Of a stretch of 6,231 nucleotides of DNA, positions 1 through 5,412 are shown one piece after another (position 1 is the first letter of the stretch; each line of letters begins with the position of its first letter). Source of the stretch: Anaerolineae bacterium (lineage in GTDB: Bacteria > Chloroflexota > Anaerolineae > Anaerolineales > Anaerolineaceae). The notes beneath the pieces were generated by a model. The model was not told the DNA's origin and made no database searches. It worked only from the letters and a program-made list of their open reading frames with translations. The translations under genes were made by a program, and so were the position numbers. The stretch is taken from NCBI GenBank assembly GCA_016213455.1, contig JACRAG010000146.1, forward strand, positions 1-6,231. Reading direction: 5' to 3'.

Positions 1-680
1 CCCAACACTACGCGCTGGCGCGGGGTCAGGGCTTCCCACACCGCCGCGCAGCGCCGGCGGTCATCGTCGTCCAGCCAGCCAAACCGAGCCGACAACATCT
101 CCGAAGAATTTCGTTTCAGCAGCGGCGCCAGGCCCGGAAAATAGGCTGCCCAGGGCACGAACGGCACCTCAACTAACTGCACACCCCAATCGGTCGGCAC
201 ATGCATCAGCCCACCCTCGGCGATCTTTACCTTCACCTCATCCGGCGTGTGCATGTGCCACACATGATCGGTCGGCTCCAGATACTGCATGGCAGCCGCC
301 AATCCCACCAGCGCCATGATGCGCCGTCCCGCCGTCGCACCGAGATGAATGGTCTGATTTTTTTGTTTCAGATCAGCCAGCAGCTCGTTAAAGGTTCGCC
401 GCACGGCTTCCACGTGAGCCGGCTCACTCACCTGCCCCAGGCTCCGGTCACCCACCCGCAGTGGGATGGCCTGCAGCCCAATCGGCTTCCCCTGGTAGCG
501 GTTGCCCGCGAACTCTGCCTGCAGCCGTTGGTAGGCCTCCTGGCAGCGCAAATTCGCCGACAGCAGGATCACCAGCACCTGGTCAATGGGAAATCCACGC
601 GCCAGCAGCATATCCACCTGCATGGTGATAATTTCGGGCTTGCCGCCCAGGGTTGTCACAAATGTCGTTTGGCTTGCCAC
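1..680 (-). CDS. CARF-domain protein, probable CARF-HTH regulator (3' end outside window)
   Basis: The reverse strand is open from 680 to the left edge, giving 226 visible residues with no stop, so the C-terminus is missing. The start chosen is GTG at 680, because GGAGGT lies 5 nt upstream and the CARF fold begins at once. Residues 6-15 (FVTTLGGKPE) form the beta1 strand and ligand-loop region typical of CRISPR-associated Rossmann-fold (CARF) proteins. Residues 34-40 (DQVLVIL) form a second strand. Residues 111-122 (IHLGATAGRRIM) match the second conserved CARF ligand-binding loop, and the strand at 138-144 follows. The visible end (216-226, WEALTPRQRVV) resembles the first helix of a winged or LuxR-like HTH. 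CARF domains bind cyclic oligoadenylates made by type III CRISPR systems; some act as ring nucleases and others control HTH or nuclease effectors. The resemblance to Csx-type CARF families is from memory. Ligand and exact family are unproven. It is divergent from the small membrane gene at 1007. Confidence 0.75.
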   Translation of the reverse strand, partial: MASQTTFVTTLGGKPEIITMQVDMLLARGFPIDQVLVILLSANLRCQEAYQRLQAEFAGNRYQGKPIGLQAIPLRVGDRSLGQVSEPAHVEAVRRTFNELLADLKQKNQTIHLGATAGRRIMALVGLAAAMQYLEPTDHVWHMHTPDEVKVKIAEGGLMHVPTDWGVQLVEVPFVPWAAYFPGLAPLLKRNSSEMLSARFGWLDDDDRRRCAAVWEALTPRQRVVL

Positions 681-685
681 CCTCC

Positions 686-691
686 ACCTCC
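686..691 (-). promoter_or_regulatory. Shine-Dalgarno that fixes the CARF gene start
   Basis: GGAGGT on the minus strand ends 5 nt before the GTG at 680. An in-frame ATG at 758 would add 26 residues but has no comparable ribosome site and adds nothing CARF-like, so the GTG is preferred. Confidence 0.65.
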
Positions 692-758
692 ATGAGCCAC
701 ACACTTCCCAATTCCGTTCGGAAAGACGGTTGTTAATACACCCCAAAACCTGGTCCAT

Positions 759-764
759 ATTTTA
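759..764 (-). promoter_or_regulatory. possible -10 element for the CARF gene
   Basis: TAAAAT on the minus strand would place a transcript start near 752, about 70 nt before the GTG. No good -35 hexamer is seen at 16-18 nt; the nearest TTG-containing word (TTGGGA) is 21 nt away. This is a weak call. Confidence 0.25.
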
Positions 765-785
765 CCAAAGCATTGCCGCGCAATC

Positions 786-824
786 TCCCAAAGAAATCCC
801 AATTTGTGGGGAGAGACTTCCCAA
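786..824. repeat. phased TCCCAA repeats, candidate operator
   Basis: TCCCAA (TTGGGA on the other strand) occurs at 786-791, 797-802 and 819-824, with start spacings of 11 and 22 bp. A further copy lies at 706-711. The cluster sits in the gap between the CARF gene and the small membrane gene, upstream of the possible CARF promoter. Equal helical phasing of a short word is what an array of sites for one DNA-binding protein looks like. The words are short, so chance is possible. Confidence 0.3.
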
Positions 825-883
825 ACCTTCGGGATGAACCGCCCGGGTCAAAACGCTAAGATTAGTTCAATAAACAATGCAGA

Positions 884-959
884 TAACGGGTGACGCCGGC
901 AGGGGGAAGCACGGTTCCACCCGTTACCGGGGGCAAGAGTTCAGGGGGAACTCTTGCCC
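884..959 (+). promoter_or_regulatory. structured 5' leader with two perfect hairpins
   Basis: Hairpin 1 pairs TAACGGGTG (884-892) with CACCCGTTA (918-926), a perfect 9-bp stem around a 25-nt G-rich interior. After 4 nt, hairpin 2 pairs GGGCAAGAGTTC (931-942) with GAACTCTTGCCC (948-959), a perfect 12-bp stem with loop AGGGG. CAGGGGGAA occurs once in the interior of hairpin 1 (900-908) and again across the loop of hairpin 2 (942-950). No T-run follows, so hairpin 2 is not a complete terminator. The structures end 47 nt before the ATG at 1007, so they probably lie in its 5' UTR; TAAGAT at 857-862 could be the -10. I do not recognise it as a known riboswitch class. It could also be a small RNA or a mobile palindromic element. 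Confidence 0.45.
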
Positions 960-994
960 AAATTCAGTCTCTTATTGGAAGACCAGGGCTTATC

Positions 995-1000
995 AGGAGG
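995..1000 (+). promoter_or_regulatory. strong Shine-Dalgarno for the 35-residue gene
   Basis: AGGAGG lies 6 nt before ATG 1007. It decides the start: an in-frame ATG at 890 has no such site and would code through both hairpins. Another ATG at 1002 is only 1 nt from the site and opens a 23-codon frame without recognisable character. Confidence 0.8.
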
Positions 1001-1006
1001 GATGCA

Positions 1007-1114
1007 ATGGACTCAAACTTCTCGGAAAACGTCAACACCAAATTCACGGCGCTGGTGGCCATCATCGCCATTCTCTTAATCCTCTACGTCTTCTCGCACC
1101 TGATGGTCGGCTGA
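1007..1114 (+). CDS. 35-residue single-pass membrane peptide, function unknown
   Basis: The peptide has a short polar N-terminus (residues 1-13, Asp, Ser, Asn, Glu, Lys) followed by one continuous hydrophobic helix at about 14-33 (from TALVAIIAIL to FSHLM), ending MVG. It should be a single-span inner-membrane peptide. An ideal ribosome site (AGGAGG, 6-nt spacing) and a strong terminator 33 nt after the stop make it a self-contained transcription unit rather than a chance frame. The mRNA leader contains two stable hairpins. The gene is divergent from a CARF-domain gene and convergent with a Cas4-like nuclease. I do not recognise the family. Small hydrophobic peptides of this size occur as type I toxins, as subunits of larger membrane complexes and as stress peptides; nothing here chooses between these. 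No antisense RNA promoter was identified. Confidence 0.7.
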   Translation: MDSNFSENVNTKFTALVAIIAILLILYVFSHLMVG

Positions 1115-1146
1115 AGCGGACGTACAAACCACACCCAAAATCGGGG

Positions 1147-1184
1147 GTGCCGGGCAGCAAGGGGAACCCGGCACTTTTTCTTTT
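1147..1184 (+). terminator. Rho-independent terminator of the small membrane gene
   Basis: GTGCCGGG (1147-1154) pairs perfectly with CCCGGCAC (1167-1174) around a 12-nt loop and is followed by TTTTTCTTTT (1175-1184). On the minus strand the same stem lies 33 nt beyond the nuclease stop, but there it is followed by CCCCCGATTTT, so it would be a poor terminator in that direction. Confidence 0.9.
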
Positions 1185-1206
1185 AATCGCATAGACGACT
1201 ACGCGA

Positions 1207-2025
1207 TCAACACTGCCGGAAGTAAGGGCAGCGGAAGCAGATCCCGGTTTTACTGCCGGAATGCGCCCTGCGAATGGCTTCGATCTGGCGGGAAGCCGCC
1301 TTCAGCCGGTTTTCGGCGACCTGCCAATCCGTGTACTGCAGGTTCACCGGGTGGCGTTGAAAGGCCGGCTTGCGGATGCGTTTCAGGTTGTTCACCCAGC
1401 GATACGACTCGTAATAGAACTGGGGGTCCACAGCCCCATAAGCGCGCCGGATGTACTCGCGGTAGATCGCCATCTGCAACTCGTCCTGGGGATAAAAATC
1501 GTGCCCCGTCTTGTGGTCAATCACGATGAACTGCCCATCCTTCTCCAGGATCAGGTCAATCACCCCGACGATGGGCGGCATGGCATCCGACACTGCAAAG
1601 GCAAAAGGCTGCTCAATCCCCACCACGCGGCAGCCATGCCAGAGATTTTCCAAATGCAGCGCCACCGCATTTTCCAGGTGCACACGCTGCTCGCCGTCAA
1701 ACGCCTGTCCGATGCGTTGGAAATAGGCATCCCGGTCCACCGACTGGGCCGCATTCAAACGGATATAGGTCTCGGCGATGATGTTGTGGATCAATTTGCC
1801 TTTGGCAAAATATGCCGGCACAGGCGTCAGCTCCACCTGCCGCACATACTGCAGGTAATAGCGCCGCGGGCAAAACTCGACCGCCGTCACCTGGCTGTAA
1901 CTCAGGTGCGCGATCTGTTCCTGGCGCAGCGTCTCGGCAAACCGGTCGCCGTCGCCTGCCAGGCGCGCAATCACCTGCTGGACGCGTTCGAGTTCACCGG
2001 AATAGGCAGCGTGTGGGTCAAACAT
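1207..2025 (-). CDS. Cas4/AddB-like PD-(D/E)XK nuclease with Fe-S cluster motif
   Basis: This 272-residue protein carries the RecB-family nuclease core in order: His80 in GKLIHNIIAE, Glu138 in GIEQPF, Asp157 in VGVIDLI, Asp170-x-Lys172 in VIDHKTG, and Gln184/Tyr188 in QMAIYREY. These would bind the metal and cut DNA. Four cysteines, C52 (FCPRRYY) and the C-terminal C263-x2-C266-x5-C272, reproduce the [4Fe-4S] arrangement known from Cas4 and AddB. It is somewhat longer than typical Cas4, with about 40 extra N-terminal residues before the first cysteine block. Family knowledge suggests a single-strand exonuclease or end-processing activity. There is no cas1 or cas2 in view, so it may be a stand-alone Cas4-like repair nuclease instead. 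It ends convergently with the small membrane gene; the upstream aminotransferase is on the same strand, 124 bp away, and probably not co-transcribed. Confidence 0.88.
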   Translation of the reverse strand: MFDPHAAYSGELERVQQVIARLAGDGDRFAETLRQEQIAHLSYSQVTAVEFCPRRYYLQYVRQVELTPVPAYFAKGKLIHNIIAETYIRLNAAQSVDRDAYFQRIGQAFDGEQRVHLENAVALHLENLWHGCRVVGIEQPFAFAVSDAMPPIVGVIDLILEKDGQFIVIDHKTGHDFYPQDELQMAIYREYIRRAYGAVDPQFYYESYRWVNNLKRIRKPAFQRHPVNLQYTDWQVAENRLKAASRQIEAIRRAHSGSKTGICFRCPYFRQC

Positions 2026-2033
2026 AGGGCCTC

Positions 2034-2039
2034 ATTGTA
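2034..2039 (-). promoter_or_regulatory. -10 element giving a near-leaderless nuclease mRNA
   Basis: TACAAT on the minus strand, preceded by GC, lies 8 nt before the ATG at 2025. Transcription would begin at or within a nucleotide or two of the start codon. No clear -35 is present (ATGATG at the expected place). The alternative reading is that TGAGG in the same stretch serves as a weak ribosome site with a promoter further upstream. Confidence 0.4.
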
Positions 2040-2149
2040 GCACAGGCAGGCACGCACATCATCCGTTCATTAGAATGATGGCTGCCCCGACAGTTGTCCA
2101 TAATGAAGACTCATCAGGTTGCTTTCAGCATCATAAGATAAACGGGTGC

Positions 2150-3310
2150 TCAGGCGGCTGCCTCAGCCAGCAGCTCATCCAGGCAAGCCAGCAAACCGTC
2201 CACCTCAGCGCGCGGCATGGTTAAGGCAGGGTCAAAACGCAGCAGGTTGCCCGCCGGGTAATAGCCGGTGAGATAGCCGCGCTGCAGCAGCGCGGTATAA
2301 GCCCACTGCGCCGAAACCCGTTCATGCGGATGGAATGCTAGCCCAAGCAGCATCCCCCGCCCGCGCGCCGCTTTGATCACGGCGTGTTTTTCCGCCAGGC
2401 GGCGCAATCCCTCCAGGAAGTAAGCCCCGGTCGCGGTGCCCTGCTCCACCCAGCCTTCTTCGCGCATCACCGCGATCACCTCAACCGCCACCGCGCAGCC
2501 CAACGGGTCATTCTGATGCGACTGGGCGTAGCGGAACCCGCTCCGTTCAATGGTTTCAGCCACCGTCTGGCGCAGCGCCACCGCGCTGACCGGGTAACCG
2601 TTGCCCAATCCTTTTCCCAGGCAGACGATGTCCGGCTGCACGTCGTAATGCTGGAAGCCGAACCATTTGCCGGTGCGCCCCATCCCGGTGGTGATTTCGT
2701 TCACCACCAGCAGCCCGCCGGCAGCCTGCACCCGCCGCGCCAGCGCTTCGACCAGCGCTTTGGGCGGAAACTGCACGAACCCGGACCCACTCCCGCCCGG
2801 CTCGAAAACAAACCCTCCCAGCGTCTCAAACGGGATGCTGTCCAGGCAGGCCCACCCGTCATCGTCTGTGCAATCCGCCCAATCCAGCAGAACCCATTCA
2901 TCCGGGCGTTTGGCGCCGGTTGAACCCAGGGCAGACAGGTAGGATGATTGGAAAGTCAGCAGCCGGTTGCGCCCGCTGAAGCGCCGCGCCATCTGCGCGC
3001 CGAACTCCACCGCCTCGGAGCCTGAGCTGAGGAATACGCATTTGCCGTCCGTGACGCCGGTGACATCCAGCACCGCCCGCGCCGCCTCTTCCACCCGCGC
3101 GTTGGGGTAGCGCGTCCCCAGGTGAACCACCTGATCCATCTGCGCCTGCATGGCCCGCTGCACGCGCGGATGACGGTGCCCCAATGCTGTGCACCAGATA
3201 CCAGACTCGAAATCCACATACCGGCGACCGGCCGCATCGACTTGATAACAATCTTCCGCGTGCACAAAATCGGTTTTGATGATGTCATGACAGGCAAAAA
3301 TGTGATCCAT
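2150..3310 (-). CDS. class III PLP-dependent aminotransferase, substrate unknown
   Basis: The 386-residue product has the fold-type I class III layout: an N-terminal strand block (YQVDAAGRRYVDFESGIW, about 22-39), GHRHPRV (44-50), the PLP phosphate loop SSGSEA (95-100), NEITTGMGRTG (204-214), and the Schiff-base Lys233 in LGKGLGNGYP. SHQNDPLGC (264-272) supplies the cross-subunit phosphate contact. It would transfer an amino group from an amine or amino acid to a 2-oxo acid in the cytoplasm. Two positions are odd: the usual Asp of the 'DExxTG' motif is Asn204, and the usual 'YHGRT' segment reads Y124-LSALG. This suggests a divergent subfamily, so naming it an acetylornithine or ornithine aminotransferase would be unsafe. 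The start is ATG 3310, with GGAAGGA 4 nt upstream; a TTG at 3370 would add 20 residues without a better site. It is divergent from the membrane gene at 3549. Confidence 0.88.
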   Translation of the reverse strand: MDHIFACHDIIKTDFVHAEDCYQVDAAGRRYVDFESGIWCTALGHRHPRVQRAMQAQMDQVVHLGTRYPNARVEEAARAVLDVTGVTDGKCVFLSSGSEAVEFGAQMARRFSGRNRLLTFQSSYLSALGSTGAKRPDEWVLLDWADCTDDDGWACLDSIPFETLGGFVFEPGGSGSGFVQFPPKALVEALARRVQAAGGLLVVNEITTGMGRTGKWFGFQHYDVQPDIVCLGKGLGNGYPVSAVALRQTVAETIERSGFRYAQSHQNDPLGCAVAVEVIAVMREEGWVEQGTATGAYFLEGLRRLAEKHAVIKAARGRGMLLGLAFHPHERVSAQWAYTALLQRGYLTGYYPAGNLLRFDPALTMPRAEVDGLLACLDELLAEAAA

Positions 3311-3314
3311 ACAT

Positions 3315-3321
3315 TCCTTCC
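3315..3321 (-). promoter_or_regulatory. Shine-Dalgarno selecting the aminotransferase ATG
   Basis: GGAAGGA on the minus strand ends 4 nt before ATG 3310. This favours the ATG over an in-frame TTG at 3370 that lies 60 nt upstream. Confidence 0.55.
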
Positions 3322-3548
3322 AAACAGGCAATTCCCACCCCAATCCGGGTTCAGGGATGAATTCTATCAAACAACGTCAGCCGCCGGCGGACCAAATCCA
3401 CACAACCGGTGATTGTCACACGCCAAAACGACCGGCGAAACCCTGCTACTTTTTTCAGGCCTACGCGTTAAATGGATTGTGAGCGCGCCGAAAAGACCAG
3501 GACGCCGCCACACAAAGAAGCACCATCATTCTACTCGAGGGACATCCT

Positions 3549-3914
3549 ATGAAATTCACCGGTTTATACTGCATCATCGTCGGCCTCCTGATGCTCGCGC
3601 AGTGGATCTTCTTCATTGCTGCCGGACAGGTGCCGGAACTGCAAACCGAACCCATCCGCATTGGTTTTCATCTCGCCGCTGAGGCCGCCACAGCCCTCGC
3701 GCTGATCTTCTCCGGCGCAGCCTTGCTGCGTAAACGCGCCTGGGGCCGCAGCGCCGCCATGATCTCGTTGGGCATGCTGCTCTACACCGTCATCGTCAGC
3801 CCGGGCTATTTCGCGCAACAGGGTGTGTGGGCGCTGGTGGGCATGTTCGCCCTCCTGCTGGCTCTCGATCTGGTCTGCCTGCGGTTGTTGATCACGGACA
3901 CCCAGGAGCGCTGA
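3549..3914 (+). CDS. small four-helix membrane protein, function unknown
   Basis: This 121-residue protein has four hydrophobic segments at about 4-26, 39-60, 69-88 and 92-115. A basic loop (RKRAWGR, 61-67) between helices 2 and 3 places that loop in the cytoplasm by the positive-inside rule, so both ends should also be cytoplasmic. Possible functional polar residues within helices are His41, Glu45 and Asp107. The start is ATG 3549, preceded by GAGGGA at 6-nt spacing. No enzyme motif is visible. The overall shape, a compact four-helix bundle of about 120 residues, matches many uncharacterised integral membrane families, and I cannot name one. It stands alone on the plus strand, divergent from the aminotransferase with about 240 bp between start codons, and is followed by a hairpin that may end its transcript. 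Confidence 0.75.
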   Translation: MKFTGLYCIIVGLLMLAQWIFFIAAGQVPELQTEPIRIGFHLAAEAATALALIFSGAALLRKRAWGRSAAMISLGMLLYTVIVSPGYFAQQGVWALVGMFALLLALDLVCLRLLITDTQER

Positions 3915-3951
3915 TCTACCGGCTCCACTGCAAAAGAAGACCTGTCAACCG

Positions 3952-3977
3952 GCCCGGCGACCATCGCCGGGCTGTTT
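3952..3977 (+). terminator. hairpin terminator after the four-helix membrane gene
   Basis: GCCCGGCGA (3952-3960) pairs perfectly with TCGCCGGGC (3964-3972) around a 3-nt loop, 37 nt past the stop at 3914, followed by TGTTT. The stem is strong but the T-tract is short. Confidence 0.5.
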
Positions 3978-3981
3978 AAAT

Positions 3982-4012
3982 GAGAAGAGCCGCCCCCTGG
4001 GCAGGCCCTCTC
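3982..4012 (-). terminator. possible terminator of the signal peptidase operon
   Basis: On the minus strand GAGAGGGCC can pair with GGCTCTTCTC, with one G-U pair and one bulge, about 66 nt beyond the stop of the Thr/Pro-rich protein gene. The tail is ATTTAAACAG, weak for an intrinsic terminator. It lies back to back with the plus-strand hairpin at 3952, as expected between convergent genes. Confidence 0.35.
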
Positions 4013-4077
4013 CTGATTAACTATGGATATGATTTCTTGACCCTGACAGAACCGCAGGCAGAAGGTGTGTTGGTCGA

Positions 4078-5412
4078 TTACGGTGCCGTCGTATCGGTCG
4101 CCGTTTCTCCCGGCTCGGGAGTGGCTGTCCCTAGAACCTCCACTGTATCCGTGGGTAAAGGTTCCGGATCCACCGTTTCGGTTGGTGGCAGGGCAGGTGT
4201 TGGTTCCGTGGTGGCTTCCTGGGTCACGCCTGGCGTGTTTGTCACCGTCGGCGTGATCGCAATTTCACAAAGGCCAGGCTGCATGCCGCCTTCATTATAG
4301 GTTTCCAAATCCCGCGTCATGGCTTCCGCCTGACGGAACAATTCTTCGTCAAACAGGCCCCCCAGTGGATGAAGGGTCAGCCAGTCATCCGCCAATCGCA
4401 TCACAATGTTCACCGCAGCCGGGTCCGAACCATGAGCAACATTCAATTTGACCACAATCAGCGCTTTCACCAGGCGAATCACCGGGTCAAAGTTCGGTTT
4501 TTCCAATAGCGCCATTGCCTCAGCCCGGGTGATTTCGACGCCGCCCAATCTCAAGCGATCTACCGGCCATTGATCAGGATGTTCGCGCCAATACGCCAAT
4601 GGCAGCGTGCAATTATTTGCAGGATCCATCGTGGCGGTAGGGCTGGGTGTAAACGTAGGGCTGGGCGTCACCGTTGCACTGGGCGAAGGGTCAGGGCTGA
4701 CATCCGGCTCGGCAGTATCTGTGGGAGTGGGCGTCGCTGTGACGGTAGGGCTGGCTGTCGGTGTGGGTGTCTGTGTGGGTTCATCCGTTAACGTCGCTTC
4801 CTCCGTTGGGGGGATGGTGGACGTTGGCGACGGCGTTTCCTGTACCGTCGGACTGGCAGACGGAGTCGGGGTTGGCTGCTTTACGGGACAGCACCCCGGA
4901 CCGACCTGCCCCTCATTGTACGCAGCCAGGGCTTTAGCCACCAGCGCGGTGTGATCATCTTCAAGATACATTCGCGCTTCAGGCACCCCTGACAAGGTTA
5001 ATATCGCCTCCGCCTCATCGATCAACGGGTCAAGTAAACGGGGATCCGCGCCCTGTGCCCGGTTGAGATATGCGCTGATCAACTCGGCTATCAGGATCTG
5101 TTGTACGCTGCTCTCGGGATCGATTTTCAACAGCTGCAGGGCTTCCTCTTTCGTCTTGGGCAGCCCCGCCAGGGTCAACTCGCTCAACGGCCAGGTGTCC
5201 GGATGATCAAGCCAATAGGCGCGGGGATGCGTGCAGTTGGATTCCGAGCCTTCCGGCAGGAAAACGAGCCAGCCGGAGAGGCTGGCATCCATGCTCAACA
5301 CCTCATTCCAATCCGCTGCAGACAACGGAATGAAAACACCGGTAGCCCAGGCGGCAATCAACACCAGGCCTGCCAGTAGAGACGTGAGCCGGCTCAATCG
5401 AATGGTTTTCAT
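4078..5412 (-). CDS. exported Thr/Pro-rich protein with two 'YW-HP-WP / YNEG' domains
   Basis: The 444-residue protein begins with a signal sequence (basic MKTIRLSR, hydrophobic core about 11-31, likely cut near SAA at 31-33). Domain 1 (60-175) and domain 2 (268-382) are clear copies. Each opens with a Cys and YW-x2-HP-x2-WP (66-75, 274-283), has L-x-L-x-G then EA-x2-LL, a middle LN-A-G-DP block (116-124, 323-331), and ends YNEG followed by Cys (165-175, 372-382). The first and last Cys of each copy could form a disulfide. A Thr/Pro/Ser linker (about 179-262) joins them, and a second such tail (387-444) ends the protein with no membrane anchor or LPxTG-type signal. The domain resembles a widespread 'GYWKNHP-x-WP' module of unknown function in exported bacterial proteins (from memory). 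Its ATG overlaps the signal peptidase stop by 4 bp (ATGA), implying translational coupling. It is probably secreted or surface-associated; binding partner unknown. Confidence 0.85.
   Translation of the reverse strand: MKTIRLSRLTSLLAGLVLIAAWATGVFIPLSAADWNEVLSMDASLSGWLVFLPEGSESNCTHPRAYWLDHPDTWPLSELTLAGLPKTKEEALQLLKIDPESSVQQILIAELISAYLNRAQGADPRLLDPLIDEAEAILTLSGVPEARMYLEDDHTALVAKALAAYNEGQVGPGCCPVKQPTPTPSASPTVQETPSPTSTIPPTEEATLTDEPTQTPTPTASPTVTATPTPTDTAEPDVSPDPSPSATVTPSPTFTPSPTATMDPANNCTLPLAYWREHPDQWPVDRLRLGGVEITRAEAMALLEKPNFDPVIRLVKALIVVKLNVAHGSDPAAVNIVMRLADDWLTLHPLGGLFDEELFRQAEAMTRDLETYNEGGMQPGLCEIAITPTVTNTPGVTQEATTEPTPALPPTETVDPEPLPTDTVEVLGTATPEPGETATDTTAP
4627..4878 (-). repeat. low-complexity Thr/Pro/Ser linker coding region
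   Basis: This stretch encodes about 84 residues dominated by PTPT-, SPT- and TATP-type steps, separating the two copies of the domain in the exported protein. At DNA level it reads as imperfect short repeats (for example GTAGGGCTGG at several places on the plus strand), so it is prone to slippage. Such linkers are usually extended, and are often glycosylated in exported proteins. Confidence 0.7.

Noticed and set aside
201..695. Plus-strand 164-codon open frame rich in His, Gln and Arg
   Set aside because: It lies wholly opposite the CARF coding frame and its composition is that of an antisense shadow; no ribosome site or family motif.
678..758. In-frame ATG at 758 as an alternative CARF start
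   Set aside because: No ribosome site, and the extra 26 residues do not resemble the family; the GTG at 680 has GGAGGT at good spacing.
890..1006. Extension of the small membrane gene upstream to ATG 890
   Set aside because: It would code through two perfect hairpins, yields a Gly/Pro-rich nondescript segment and ignores the strong AGGAGG before ATG 1007.
1261..2040. Long plus-strand frame (259 codons) opposite the nuclease gene
   Set aside because: Shadow of the minus-strand nuclease, which has a full set of catalytic and Fe-S residues.
2057..2080. Inverted CATCAT/ATGATG and TCATTAGAATGA near the nuclease promoter
   Set aside because: Short AT-rich symmetry with no second copy; could be an operator but nothing supports it beyond position.
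2384..2923. Plus-strand frame inside the aminotransferase gene
   Set aside because: Antisense shadow of a clearly recognisable aminotransferase.
3381..3390. Perfect 10-bp palindrome CCGCCGGCGG between the aminotransferase and the membrane gene
   Set aside because: Short, fully GC and expected by chance in GC-rich DNA; no flanking promoter element was convincing. The whole gap 3311-3548 shows no other clear signal.
4607..4954. Plus-strand frame coding a Gly/Val-rich repeat protein
   Set aside because: The GVGV-like repeats are simply the reverse complement of the Thr/Pro-rich linker of the exported protein.
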